Source of the DNA: an uncultured Lachnospiraceae bacterium
GTDB taxonomy: Bacteria; Bacillota; Clostridia; Lachnospirales; Lachnospiraceae
Length of the DNA stretch: 64,000 nt
Assembly: GCA_910588815.1 (NCBI GenBank)
Contig: CAJUQY010000010.1
Span: forward strand, 20,356 to 84,355
Direction of reading: 5' to 3'
The notes under the pieces were generated by a model, which was given only the letters and a program-made list of their open reading frames with translations, searched no databases and was not told where the DNA came from. Below, piece by piece: positions 51,008-60,076 of this stretch (positions within the stretch are counted from its first letter, which is position 1; each line of letters starts with the position of its first letter). Position numbers and translations under genes: made by a program.

Positions 51008-51038
51008 GCGCATCCATAGAGGTGTACCCGCGGGTATA
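51008..51038. repeat. Intergenic repeat matching 40950-40981
   Basis: GCGCAT-n5-GAGGTGT-n-CCC-GC-GGGTATA, the same framework as the copy after ftsK. It includes the perfect 12-base palindrome TACCCGCGGGTA (51025-51036). It lies in the 115-base gap between rlmN and the phosphatase gene. Confidence 0.5.
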
Positions 51039-51073
51039 TGGATATATCTGTTCAGACAGGAGGTGGATGGACC

Positions 51074-51817
51074 ATGAAGGCCTACGCAAGGACCGACCGG
51101 GGGAGAAAACGGCAGATGAATCAGGATGCAGTGTATTATTCGACGTATCCGGTCGGAAATATTCCGAATCTGTTTTTGGTGGCAGACGGGATGGGGGGAC
51201 ACAAGGCCGGCGATTTTGCATCCAAATATACGATAGACAATCTTGTCTCGCTGGTGGAGGAGGCAGAGGGAAACAATCCGATTACGATCTTAAATGAAAG
51301 CATCCGGCAAGTGAACGGGCTGCTTTTGAAAAAGGCGTCTGAGGATGCGGATCTCGCCGGGATGGGCACCACCCTTGTGGCGGCCTGCACCATGGGACGG
51401 GTTCTCTGCGTGGCAAATGTGGGGGACAGCCGCCTCTATGTAATCGGGAGAGAAGAAATCCGTCAGATCACGAGGGACCATTCCCTGGTGGAGGAGCTGA
51501 TCCAGCGGGGAGAGATGGAACGGGGAAGCGAAGCTTACAATGAACATAAGAATATCATTACGAGGGCGATCGGGGCCAGGAAGGACGTATTTGCCGATTT
51601 CTTTGAGGTGAATCTGGACGAGGGCGATACGGTGCTGATGTGTTCGGACGGCCTCAGCAATATGGTTTCCGACGAGACCATCCGGGAGCTTGTGGCAGGC
51701 AGAGACAACCTGAAAGAAGTCTGCGCAGATTTGATTGAGGAAGCAAATAGAAACGGCGGAAGGGACAACATTGCGGTGGTATTGTTCCGGCCGGCCGGTG
51801 ATGAGGTGAGAGAATGA
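51074..51817 (+). CDS. stp: PP2C-family Ser/Thr protein phosphatase
   Basis: 247 residues. It has the PP2C metal-site motifs RKRQMNQDAV, LVADGMGGHKAGDFAS, VGDSRLYV and MCSDGLSNMV with a terminal GGRDNIAVVL. It dephosphorylates targets of the PASTA kinase whose gene overlaps its end by four bases. GGAGGTGG supports ATG 51074; an ATG at 51038 lies in the repeat. Confidence 0.96.
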   Translation: MKAYARTDRGRKRQMNQDAVYYSTYPVGNIPNLFLVADGMGGHKAGDFASKYTIDNLVSLVEEAEGNNPITILNESIRQVNGLLLKKASEDADLAGMGTTLVAACTMGRVLCVANVGDSRLYVIGREEIRQITRDHSLVEELIQRGEMERGSEAYNEHKNIITRAIGARKDVFADFFEVNLDEGDTVLMCSDGLSNMVSDETIRELVAGRDNLKEVCADLIEEANRNGGRDNIAVVLFRPAGDEVRE

Positions 51818-54021
51818 TAAGATTAGGTATGTTTCTGGGAGATCGATATGAAATTCTGGAAAAGATCGGTTCCGGCGGCATGTCGGAGGTATACCGGGCC
51901 AGAGATCACAGACTGAACAGAGATGTGGCAATCAAGGTCTTAAAGCAGGAGTTTAATTCGGACCGGTCCTTTATCGGGAAATTCAGGACAGAGGCCCATG
52001 CGGCGGCCTGTCTGTCCCACCCCAATATTGTTCATGTGTTTGATGTGGGAGACGAGGAGGATATCCACTATATCGTTATGGAGTTAGTGGAGGGCATTAC
52101 CTTAAAGACTTATATTTCCAGAAAGGGTAAGCTGGAGATCCGGGAAACCATCGGTATTGCCATGCAGGTGGCCCAGGGGATTGAGGCGGCCCATGAGCAG
52201 CACATTGTCCACAGAGATATCAAGCCTCAGAATATTATCATTTCCAGGGACGGGAAAGTGAAGGTCACGGACTTTGGCATTGCCAAGGCGGCGACCAATG
52301 AGACGATTACCTCCAGCACCATGGGTTCTGTCCATTACATTTCACCGGAGCAGGCCAGGGGCGGCTATTGTGACGAGAGGAGCGATATCTATTCCCTGGG
52401 CATTACCATATATGAGATGCTGACAGGGCAGGTTCCTTTTGAGGGAGATTCCGCCGTATCGGTGGCCCTTCTCCATATTCAGGGGGAGATGGTGTCCCCC
52501 AGAAAATACGAGCCGATGATTCCGGTGAGTTTGGAGAAGATTGTCCTTAAGTGTACGCAGAAAAAGCCGGAGATGCGCTATCGGACCGTGACGGAGCTGA
52601 TTGAAAACCTGAAGCGGGCCCTGATGACGCCCGATGAGGATTTTGTCCATATGGGCACCGTAAACAGCAACGGCCCCACCAGGATCATGAGCCAGGAGGA
52701 GGTCAATCAGATCCGCAGCGGAGCGGCCGCCATGAAAGACGGCGAAGAGGAGAGAGCGCTTTCGGACGGGGATTATGACAGGTATTACGGTGACGAGGAG
52801 GAAGAAGCACGTTACCAGTTGGATTATGACGAGGAGGACGAGATGTTTTTTGATGACGACGAGGAAGACGACGAGGAGGAGGAAAGCCGGAAGTCAGACA
52901 GGATTTACGCCATTGTCGGCATCGGAGTAGCTGTCGTCATTGTGCTGCTGGCCCTGTTCATTATGGGGAAGACCTTTGGGTGGTTTGATTTTTCTTCTGG
53001 CAGCAAGGCCGAAGAGGAGTCCAGCCAGGCAGAAGAGTCCCTGGGGACAGAAGTTGTGATGCCGAATCTCCTCGGGAAGACCTTGGATGAGGCAGAAAAG
53101 GAGCTGGAACCTTTAGATTTGGAACTCAGGCTTTCCTACAGCGAATCGGAAAATTATAAGGATGGGGAGATCATGGAGCAGGAGTTCCCGGAGGGAACAT
53201 CCGTGAAGCGTCACACGGTCATCAAGGTTACCGTCAGCAAGGGCTCCACAGAGACGAAGGTTCCCGACGATCTGATCGGCATGACCAGGGAGCAGGCATT
53301 AAAGGCACTCCGCGATGCCGGACTGGATGCGGAATTTGACGAGATTTTCAGTGACAGTGTGGAAGAGGGGAAGGTCGCCAAGGTAAGTCCGGGACTGGGC
53401 ACGGCGGCTACCATCGGTGACAAGGTGACCGTCTATTTGTCCAAGGGCGAGGAGACAAAGACGGCGACGGTCCCTCAGCTTCTCGGAAAGTCCGAGAACC
53501 GGGCAAGGCAGGAGCTGACAGATGCAAAACTGGAGGCCGGAAGTGTCACTGAGGATTACAGCAGTGATTATGAAAAGGGTGAGGTCATGAGCCAGTCCAT
53601 TCGGAGTGGAAGTACCGTGGAAGAAGGGACAAAGGTGGACTTTGTGGTCAGCCTGGGGAAGAAGGATACAACCGTCCGCCTGCCGGATGTGCTTGGAGAG
53701 AGTGAGGCGAATGCCGTTGCAGCGATTCGGAATGCGGGGCTTGAGCCGGTAGTCGGCCGGTCGGTCTACAGCGATACCGTGCCTGCCGGATTGGTCGTAG
53801 AGATGGAACACGATCCCGGGACGAGGCTGGAAGCGGGGACTACGGTGGAAATATATGTGAGCATGGGGCCGAGGCCGACGGAGGCTCCGACCACTGCCGC
53901 GCCTGATCCGGTAGTCCCCGATCCGCCGGAAGATCCGGGGCAGCAGGAGAGTCCCGGCGGGGCAGAGAACCCCGGAGACGGGAATTCGGCGGAAAATCCG
54001 CTTCCCGATCAGAATATGTAG
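51814..54021 (+). CDS. prkC: PASTA-domain Ser/Thr protein kinase
   Basis: 735 residues. The cytoplasmic kinase domain (about 10-270) has the glycine loop GSGGMSEVY, AIKVLK, HRDIKPQN and DFGIAK. A very acidic juxtamembrane stretch (about 310-365) precedes one membrane helix (about 368-390) and four extracellular PASTA repeats (about 410-690), beginning MPNLLGKTLD, VPDDLIGMTR, VPQLLGKSEN and LPDVLGESEA. A Pro/Gly/Glu tail of about 45 residues follows. PASTA kinases sense muropeptides and lipid II and control wall synthesis, sporulation and exit from dormancy. The stop of stp overlaps its start. Confidence 0.96.
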   Translation: MIRLGMFLGDRYEILEKIGSGGMSEVYRARDHRLNRDVAIKVLKQEFNSDRSFIGKFRTEAHAAACLSHPNIVHVFDVGDEEDIHYIVMELVEGITLKTYISRKGKLEIRETIGIAMQVAQGIEAAHEQHIVHRDIKPQNIIISRDGKVKVTDFGIAKAATNETITSSTMGSVHYISPEQARGGYCDERSDIYSLGITIYEMLTGQVPFEGDSAVSVALLHIQGEMVSPRKYEPMIPVSLEKIVLKCTQKKPEMRYRTVTELIENLKRALMTPDEDFVHMGTVNSNGPTRIMSQEEVNQIRSGAAAMKDGEEERALSDGDYDRYYGDEEEEARYQLDYDEEDEMFFDDDEEDDEEEESRKSDRIYAIVGIGVAVVIVLLALFIMGKTFGWFDFSSGSKAEEESSQAEESLGTEVVMPNLLGKTLDEAEKELEPLDLELRLSYSESENYKDGEIMEQEFPEGTSVKRHTVIKVTVSKGSTETKVPDDLIGMTREQALKALRDAGLDAEFDEIFSDSVEEGKVAKVSPGLGTAATIGDKVTVYLSKGEETKTATVPQLLGKSENRARQELTDAKLEAGSVTEDYSSDYEKGEVMSQSIRSGSTVEEGTKVDFVVSLGKKDTTVRLPDVLGESEANAVAAIRNAGLEPVVGRSVYSDTVPAGLVVEMEHDPGTRLEAGTTVEIYVSMGPRPTEAPTTAAPDPVVPDPPEDPGQQESPGGAENPGDGNSAENPLPDQNM

Positions 54022-54070
54022 CAGACAGTTGTGAAAATATGATGCCCTTTGCGGGTGCGTGAGCGGAAGC

Positions 54071-54952
54071 ATGAAAAAAGGAAAGATCATCAAAGGAATT
54101 GCAGGCTTTTATTATGTCCATGACGGCCGTGGCAAGATCTACGAATGCAAGGCAAAGGGCATTTTCCGAAACAGGAGGATGAAGCCTCTGGTGGGGGATG
54201 ACACTGTTTTTGAGGTTTTAAATGAGGAAGAGGGCCTGGGGAATATCACGGAGATACTCCCCAGGAGAAACTCTCTTCTCCGCCCGGCCACGGCCAACGT
54301 GGACCAGGCTCTTGTGATCTTTGCGGCAAAGGAACCGGATCCCAATTTGAATTTGCTGGACCGGTTTCTTGTCACGATGGAAATAGAAGAGATTCCCTGC
54401 CAGATTTGCTTCAATAAGGCAGATTTGGACAGGCAGGAGGGAACCCGCTTACTTAGGCTTTATGAAAAGGCAGGCTATCCGGCCCACCTGTTCAGTATCC
54501 ATCGGGAGGAGGGGCTTTCGGGCTTACGGGAGCTTCTCAGAGGGAGGACTACGGTTATGGCAGGCCCTTCCGGCGTGGGGAAGTCCTCTCTGATGAATTT
54601 TTTACATCCGGGAGCGGATATGGAGACCGGTTCGGTCAGTGAAAAGATCGGGCGGGGGCGCCATACTACCAGGCATACGGAGCTTTTCTTTTTGGAGGAA
54701 AATACCTTTCTTTTGGATACGCCTGGGTTCAGCTCTCTGGAGCTTTCCGATATTCCCTGCGAAGAACTGCGGTTTTATTACCCCGAATTTCTTAAACTGG
54801 AGGGGAAATGCAGGTTTCATGGCTGCATCCATGGGAAGGAACCGGACTGCGCCGTGAAACAGGCGCTGGGGGAAGGCAGGGTCTGCAGAGAGCGGTATGA
54901 GAATTATCTGTTGTTATATGAGGAACTAAAGTCAAGAAAACGTTATGGATAA
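54071..54952 (+). CDS. rsgA: Small ribosomal subunit biogenesis GTPase RsgA
   Basis: 293 residues. An OB fold (about 1-65) is followed by a circularly permuted GTPase with G4 NKADL before G1 GPSGVGKSS and G3 DTPGFSS, and a C-terminal zinc domain with CRFHGCIHGKEPDC. It checks late 30S assembly. ATG 54071 has a weak GCGGAAG site; a GTG at 54059 is possible. Confidence 0.95.
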   Translation: MKKGKIIKGIAGFYYVHDGRGKIYECKAKGIFRNRRMKPLVGDDTVFEVLNEEEGLGNITEILPRRNSLLRPATANVDQALVIFAAKEPDPNLNLLDRFLVTMEIEEIPCQICFNKADLDRQEGTRLLRLYEKAGYPAHLFSIHREEGLSGLRELLRGRTTVMAGPSGVGKSSLMNFLHPGADMETGSVSEKIGRGRHTTRHTELFFLEENTFLLDTPGFSSLELSDIPCEELRFYYPEFLKLEGKCRFHGCIHGKEPDCAVKQALGEGRVCRERYENYLLLYEELKSRKRYG

Positions 54953-54968
54953 GGAAAAGGAGATTGGT

Positions 54969-55634
54969 ATGCTGATTTTATCCCCCTCGATTCTGGCGGC
55001 TGATTTTACAAGGCTGGGAGAACAGATAGGCGAGACGGTCCAGGCAGGCGCCGGTTACATTCACTTCGATGTGATGGACGGCATGTTTGTGCCTCAGATT
55101 TCTTTTGGAATGCCGGTTCTTGAGACCATCAGGGGATGTACGGATAAGGTTTTTGACGTACATCTGATGATTGAGGATCCGGGCCGTTATATTGAGGCCT
55201 TTGCGAAGGCAGGGGCGGACGTGATTACGGTCCATGCGGAGGCGTGCACCCATTTGGACCGGGTGATCGGACAGATTAAGGCAGCCGGGAAGCGGGCGGG
55301 AGTGGCTTTGAATCCGGCGACGTCTCTTAAGGCTCTGGACTATGTGCTGGATGAGCTGGATATGGTGCTGATCATGACGGTAAATCCCGGCTTTGGCGGA
55401 CAGAAGCTGATCCCTTACTGCCTGCAGAAGGTGAGGGAGCTGCGGACCGTCTGCAGGGAACGGGGCCTCGCCATGGATATTCAGGTAGACGGAGGCATCA
55501 AGGTGTCCAACGCGAAGGAAGTCATTGAGGCGGGAGCCAACGTGCTGGTGGGAGGCTCGGCTGTGTTTTCCGGGGATGTAACGGCCAATACAAAGGCGTT
55601 TATGGAGGTCTTTGCCGGGTTTGAAGCTTTATGA
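54969..55634 (+). CDS. rpe: Ribulose-phosphate 3-epimerase
   Basis: 221-residue TIM barrel that interconverts ribulose 5-phosphate and xylulose 5-phosphate. Motifs: LSPSILAADFTRLG, HFDVMDGMFVPQISFG, DVHLMIEDP, MTVNPGFGGQK and VDGGIKVSNA. AAGGAG six bases upstream supports ATG 54969 over ATG 54945. It overlaps thiN by four bases. Confidence 0.97.
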   Translation: MLILSPSILAADFTRLGEQIGETVQAGAGYIHFDVMDGMFVPQISFGMPVLETIRGCTDKVFDVHLMIEDPGRYIEAFAKAGADVITVHAEACTHLDRVIGQIKAAGKRAGVALNPATSLKALDYVLDELDMVLIMTVNPGFGGQKLIPYCLQKVRELRTVCRERGLAMDIQVDGGIKVSNAKEVIEAGANVLVGGSAVFSGDVTANTKAFMEVFAGFEAL

Positions 55635-56278
55635 AGATTGTGATTGTGACCGGCGGCGACGTAGAGCCTGCGTCTGCCGCCGGATTTTTGAGGACTTACG
55701 GGGCCGACTTCGCAGTCGCTGTGGACGGCGGCCTTTTGCGGGCGGAGGAGCTGGGACTTATGCCGGACTGTATCGTGGGAGACTTTGACACGGTATCCGG
55801 AGAGGTCCTTGGCTATTACCGGGAACGTGGAGTTTACTTTGAGACTCATAAGCCGGAGAAAGATTACACGGATACGGAGCTGGCGCTCCTCTATGCGCTT
55901 TCTCAGCCGGAGGTGTCGGAGATTGTGATTTTAGGAGGGCTGGGGCGGCGGTTCGATCATACCCTGGCCAATGTGCAGGTGCTTCTCCATGCCTTAAGGA
56001 AGGGGATCCCCTGCCGGATCATCGACAGGTATAATCGAATCTCTCTGCTGGACCGTCCGCTGGAACTGAAAAAATCTGAGACTTGGGGCCGCTATATTTC
56101 CCTGATCCCTTTTACGGAGCAGGTGAAGGGCGTGACTCTCACCGGATTTAAGTATCCGCTTACGGAGGCGCTCCTTACTCAGGGGAACAGCCTGGGCGTC
56201 AGCAATGAGCTTCTTGCGGAGCGGGGGCGGATTGACTTTCAGGAGGGGATCCTGCTTTATATCGAGTCAAGAGATTAA
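55631..56278 (+). CDS. thiN: Thiamine pyrophosphokinase
   Basis: 215 residues. It makes thiamine diphosphate from thiamine and ATP. The N-terminal catalytic domain shows AVDGGLLRAEELGLMPDCIVGDFDTV and KDYTDTELAL; the C-terminal thiamine-binding domain follows from about residue 135 (LIPFTEQVKGVTLTGFKYPL). It is translationally coupled to rpe. Confidence 0.95.
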   Translation: MKIVIVTGGDVEPASAAGFLRTYGADFAVAVDGGLLRAEELGLMPDCIVGDFDTVSGEVLGYYRERGVYFETHKPEKDYTDTELALLYALSQPEVSEIVILGGLGRRFDHTLANVQVLLHALRKGIPCRIIDRYNRISLLDRPLELKKSETWGRYISLIPFTEQVKGVTLTGFKYPLTEALLTQGNSLGVSNELLAERGRIDFQEGILLYIESRD

Positions 56279-56290
56279 AGGGAGACAGCC

Positions 56291-57121
56291 ATGACACACA
56301 ACAATCAGAAAAAAATCGCTGTGATCAACGATATTTCCGGTTTCGGACGTTGTTCCATCACAGTAGCCATACCTATCATATCGGCCATGAAGCTTCAATG
56401 CTGTCCGGTGCCCACGTCGATTTTTTCCAATCATACGGGATATCCCCACTATTTTTTTGATGATTACACCTTAAAGATGCCCGAATATATCGAAAACTGG
56501 AAAAAACTCGACTTGGAATTTGAGGGGATTTATTCCGGGTTTTTGGGTTCCAAAGAGCAGATCGACATTGTCCGGGGATTTATCCGGGATTTTAAGACAG
56601 ACCGGACGAAGGTGATCGTGGATCCGATTATGGGGGATCATGGGAAAGCCTATGCCACTTATACGGAGGAAATGTGTCTGGAGATGAAGCGGCTTACGGA
56701 GTATGCGGATATCCTGACTCCCAACCTGACGGAGGCATGTATTCTGACGGATACCCCCTACTCGGACAGGCACTGGACCATGAAGGAGCTTACGTCTATG
56801 GCCGAAGCCATACGCAGAGAGGGGCCGGAAAAGATCGTGATTACCGGAATCCGCCAGGGAGATTTTGTGGCCAACCTTGTCTATGAGGCGGGGGAGGAGC
56901 CAAGGGTTCTCCGCAGTCACCGGGTGGGAAGCGAGCGGGCGGGGACAGGAGACGTGTTTTCGTCTATCATTGCGGCTGACGCCGTCAATGGGGTGCCCTT
57001 TGCCCAGTCGGTGAAAAAGGCCGGAAATTTCGTGAAAAAATGTATTCTTCGCTCTGAGGAGCTTGAGATTCCCCGGGCGGATGGGGTGTGCTTTGAGGAA
57101 TATTTGACGACACTGCACTGA
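56291..57121 (+). CDS. Pyridoxal/pyridoxamine kinase (ribokinase fold)
   Basis: 276 residues. It probably phosphorylates a B6 vitamer to give PLP or PMP. The PdxK/PdxY-like features are the start VINDISGFGRCSITVAIPI, YSGFLGSKEQID, VDPIMGDHGK and the GTGD anion hole in GSERAGTGDVFS. A hydroxymethylpyrimidine kinase cannot be strictly excluded, but the DISGFGRCS start favours the B6 group. GGGAGAC precedes ATG 56291. Confidence 0.87.
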   Translation: MTHNNQKKIAVINDISGFGRCSITVAIPIISAMKLQCCPVPTSIFSNHTGYPHYFFDDYTLKMPEYIENWKKLDLEFEGIYSGFLGSKEQIDIVRGFIRDFKTDRTKVIVDPIMGDHGKAYATYTEEMCLEMKRLTEYADILTPNLTEACILTDTPYSDRHWTMKELTSMAEAIRREGPEKIVITGIRQGDFVANLVYEAGEEPRVLRSHRVGSERAGTGDVFSSIIAADAVNGVPFAQSVKKAGNFVKKCILRSEELEIPRADGVCFEEYLTTLH

Positions 57122-57149
57122 ATGTGATCCGACGAGAAAGGACAGGAAA

Positions 57150-57725
57150 ATGGCAAAGTTAATATTGGCCTCGGCTTCTCCGAGGCGGAGGGAGATATTG
57201 GCGCTTTCCGGGCTGCCCTTCGAGGTGAGGCCGGGGTGCGGCGAGGAGACGGTCCGGGCCAGGGAGCCGGAAGAAGTTGTGAAGGAGCTTTCCCGGGGGA
57301 AAGCCCTTGAAGCGCTCGCCTGCGCGGCGGACGGGGATCTGGTGATCGGCGCGGATACCGTGGTGGCTCTTGATGGGAACGTTCTCGGAAAGCCTGCGGA
57401 TGAGGCGGATGCATATTCAATGTTAAAGCGGATCCAGGGCAGGGCCCATCAGGTCTACACGGGAGTGACCCTTATGAAAAAGGGCAGTGACGAGACTTAT
57501 ACTTTCGCCGAGGCGACCGTCGTCCATGTGCTGCCCATGGATGACCGGGAGATCCGGGAGTACATAAGAACGGGCGAGTCCATGGACAAGGCGGGAGCCT
57601 ACGGCATCCAGGGACGGTTTGCCGTATATGTGGAGCGGATTGAAGGCGATTATCAGAACGTGGTGGGGCTTCCGCTGGCGAAATTGTACCGTTGTCTGAA
57701 AGGGTACAGGGAGGAACTGCAATGA
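57150..57725 (+). CDS. maf: Maf-family nucleoside triphosphate pyrophosphatase
   Basis: 191 residues. It has the Maf start LILASASPRRREIL, the catalytic GADTVVALDG and the KAGAYGIQG segment. Members hydrolyse dTTP, UTP or modified nucleotides, limiting misincorporation and affecting septum formation. Its end overlaps the HAD gene by four bases. Confidence 0.95.
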   Translation: MAKLILASASPRRREILALSGLPFEVRPGCGEETVRAREPEEVVKELSRGKALEALACAADGDLVIGADTVVALDGNVLGKPADEADAYSMLKRIQGRAHQVYTGVTLMKKGSDETYTFAEATVVHVLPMDDREIREYIRTGESMDKAGAYGIQGRFAVYVERIEGDYQNVVGLPLAKLYRCLKGYREELQ

Positions 57726-58519
57726 TTAAAATGGTGATAACGGATATTGACGGGACATTGGTGGAGGACGGCTCCAAGACACTGCCGGCAGAGCTTGTCG
57801 ATACCATTGTAAAGCTTTTGGATGGCGGCATCCGTTTTGTGGCGGCCAGCGGCCGTTCGCAGATCAGTACGGAACGTCTTTTTGAACCGGTCAGGGAGCG
57901 GATTTATTACGCCACCTGCAACGGGACACTGATGGGAAGCTACCGGAAGCCGCTCTTTGCGGAAGGCCTTGACCGGAAGCTCTTGGAGGAGATTTTAGCC
58001 GACGTGCGGACTGTGAAGGATACCGTGCCTTTTTTGACCGGGGCAGGGGTGATGTACGCCGATTCCGACGAGGAGGAGGTGATCCGCTGGCTGAGGGAGG
58101 GATATCAGGAGGATATCACCCGGGTGGCGGACATGGGCGCCATGCCCGATGAATTTGTGAAGCTGAGTGTCTATGACAAAAAGCATCGGTCCGGGGAGAC
58201 CTTTCGATCTTTCTGTGAGAAGTGGAAGGGAGTCGTTTCCCTAAGTACGGCCGGGGCCATGTGGCTGGATATCTATAAGCTGGGGGTCAATAAGGGAACG
58301 GCGACCAGATGGTATCAGAATTATTTTGGGGTGACGCCGGAGGAAACGCTGGCTCTCGGAGACCAGCAAAATGATGTGGAAATGCTTCGGGCCGCCTATC
58401 ACAGCTATGCGGTGGGAAACGCCATTTCGGAGGCAAAACAGGCAGCGCGTTATGTGGCGGATACCTGTGAAAACGGGGGAGCCTTCCAGGTGCTTGGCTC
58501 ATTGCTGGAAGAGAAATAG
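57722..58519 (+). CDS. Cof-type HAD-superfamily phosphatase
   Basis: 265 residues. The nucleophile motif DIDGTLVEDG (D8, D10 region) starts the HAD core. A C2B cap lies about 85-185, and the last motif is LGDQQNDVEMLRAA. It is likely a sugar-phosphate or nucleotide phosphatase of unknown substrate. GGGAGG supports ATG 57722, which overlaps the maf stop. Confidence 0.9.
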   Translation: MIKMVITDIDGTLVEDGSKTLPAELVDTIVKLLDGGIRFVAASGRSQISTERLFEPVRERIYYATCNGTLMGSYRKPLFAEGLDRKLLEEILADVRTVKDTVPFLTGAGVMYADSDEEEVIRWLREGYQEDITRVADMGAMPDEFVKLSVYDKKHRSGETFRSFCEKWKGVVSLSTAGAMWLDIYKLGVNKGTATRWYQNYFGVTPEETLALGDQQNDVEMLRAAYHSYAVGNAISEAKQAARYVADTCENGGAFQVLGSLLEEK

Positions 58520-58583
58520 TGGCGCAGACGGTGTTTTTGTGCTATGATGATGAAGAAAATACAGTTGATTCGGAGGAACTTCA

Positions 58584-59618
58584 GTGAAAAGAACAAAGGG
58601 AAAGCGCGGATCCGTCCTGGCAGTCCTTCTGGCATGTATCTGTCTGGCGGTGTTTTTCGGCGGCTGCGGAAAAAAAGAAAAGGCATCGCCTGGGGAAAAC
58701 CTGAAGGAAGGAGAATTGTTCCGGCTGAATGATGCGGTATGCACCAAGCCGGAGGCATTGATCTTTGTCCTGAGCCAGAAAAACCGGTATGAGGCCGGGT
58801 GCGGCGCGGAGGTTTGGGATGTAAAGGTGGGAGATCAGACCTTTGAGGAATATATGAAGGGGAACCTGCAGGATTTTCTGGTGAAAATGAAGTGTATGGC
58901 AGCCATGGCCGCCCAGTATGAGGTGGAGCCCGGCGACGAAGAGGAAAAGAGGATTGCCCAGGCGGCAGCCGTTTACCTGGAAGGGCTGCCGGAGCAACTG
59001 AAAAAAGATACGGGGATTGACAAGAAAACCGTGGAAACCGTATTCAGGGAGTACTATACGGCGAGTCTTCTGATGGAAAAGCTGACAGCGGACGTCTCTT
59101 CGGAGATCAGCGAGGATGAAGCGAGGGTAATCGCGATACAGCAGATATATCTCGGCACAGAGGGTATGGATCAGGCGGCAAAAGAACAGACGCGCGCCGA
59201 GGCGGAGGCGCTTCTTGCACGGGCACAGTCGGGAGAGGATTTTTCTACCCTTGCGAAGGATAAAAATCAGTCGGAAGTTTTTGAGCGGGAGCTTGTCCGC
59301 GGAGAGACAGAGCAGGCCTTTGAGGATGCCGCTTTTGCCTTAAGCCTGGAAGAGATAAGTCAGGTAGTGGAGACATCGGATGGTTTTTACCTGATCCGCT
59401 GCGTCAACAATTATGACGAGGCGAAAACGGCTCAGAATAAAGAAAATTTAGGGAAGAAGCATAAGTCGGACCGCTTCCGGGATTATTATGAGGCTTTTGT
59501 GGCGGATGTCACTGCCGTAAATAATGAAAGCGCCTGGGAGAGTCTCAGCTACCGGGGGAGCTACGGGAAAGCGGACACGGATTTCTACACGATCTATAGC
59601 CAGTATTTTCCCTCTTAA
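58584..59618 (+). CDS. Parvulin-type peptidyl-prolyl isomerase lipoprotein (PrsA/SurA-like)
   Basis: 344 residues. A lipoprotein signal ends at GGC (C28). A SurA/PrsA-like N-terminal helical domain (about 45-175) is followed by a rotamase domain (about 180-285, from IAIQQIYLG through QAFEDAAFALSLEEISQVVETSDGFYLIRC). It probably assists folding of exported proteins at the membrane surface. GTG 58584 has CGGAGGA seven bases upstream. A strong terminator follows. Confidence 0.88.
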   Translation: MKRTKGKRGSVLAVLLACICLAVFFGGCGKKEKASPGENLKEGELFRLNDAVCTKPEALIFVLSQKNRYEAGCGAEVWDVKVGDQTFEEYMKGNLQDFLVKMKCMAAMAAQYEVEPGDEEEKRIAQAAAVYLEGLPEQLKKDTGIDKKTVETVFREYYTASLLMEKLTADVSSEISEDEARVIAIQQIYLGTEGMDQAAKEQTRAEAEALLARAQSGEDFSTLAKDKNQSEVFERELVRGETEQAFEDAAFALSLEEISQVVETSDGFYLIRCVNNYDEAKTAQNKENLGKKHKSDRFRDYYEAFVADVTAVNNESAWESLSYRGSYGKADTDFYTIYSQYFPS

Positions 59619-59642
59619 AAGCTAATCAGAAGCTAAAATGGC

Positions 59643-59674
59643 GGGCCGCCACAGGAAACCTGTGGCGGCCCTTT
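59643..59674. terminator. Terminator between convergent genes
   Basis: GGGCCGCCACAGG (59643-59655) pairs perfectly over 13 bases with CCTGTGGCGGCCC (59659-59671) around AAA. TTTCA follows on the + strand. It probably serves both the isomerase gene and the minus-strand gene. Confidence 0.85.
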
Positions 59675-59681
59675 CACTTAA

Positions 59682-59900
59682 TTAGTTGCCGCAGAGGCAG
59701 GAGAGGAGAAGGATCCAGATCAGGCATCCGCATCCGTCACCGTTTCCGAAGCCGCCCAGGCCGCATCCGCATCCGTCACCGCCGCCGAAGCCGTTTCCAC
59801 AGACGCAAAGAATCAGTAACAGGAATAAGATGTTGTTTCCGCCGAAGCCGTTTCCACAGCCCGCCTGACATCCACAGTTTGTTGCAGCCAAATCACTCAT
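59682..59900 (-). CDS. Small Cys/Gly-rich protein
   Basis: 72 residues containing 11 Cys and 21 Gly, mostly in CG-type repeats (GCGCGLGGFGNGDGCGC). Two hydrophobic stretches interrupt them (ILFLLLILCVC and LIWILLLSCLC). GGAGG eight bases before ATG 59900 makes the start convincing. It resembles by composition the short high-cysteine proteins annotated in many Lachnospiraceae as chorion-class high-cysteine proteins; function is unknown. Possibilities are a spore-coat or envelope component, a metal-binding peptide, or a very short membrane protein. Confidence 0.75.
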   Translation of the reverse strand: MSDLAATNCGCQAGCGNGFGGNNILFLLLILCVCGNGFGGGDGCGCGLGGFGNGDGCGCLIWILLLSCLCGN

Positions 59901-60017
59901 GGGGTAATCCTCCAAAGATTGTTTACATTATAAGATATGTAGGGGGGCTTGCCTTTGTTTCCTGATTCTTGAGAAAAACCTTTATATTAATTTTGTTAAG
60001 CGTATAAAGAGAAATGC

Positions 60018-60046
60018 TTGAAAAAAATAAGCGGGGGACGTATAAT
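60018..60046 (+). promoter_or_regulatory. Promoter of the Lrp-type regulator
   Basis: TTGAAA (60018-60023), 17 bases, TATAAT (60041-60046). It overlaps the upstream ATG at 60014, showing that translation must start further downstream. Confidence 0.8.
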
Positions 60047-60076
60047 AAGAGAGAATCAAACAGGGGGATGAAAAAA

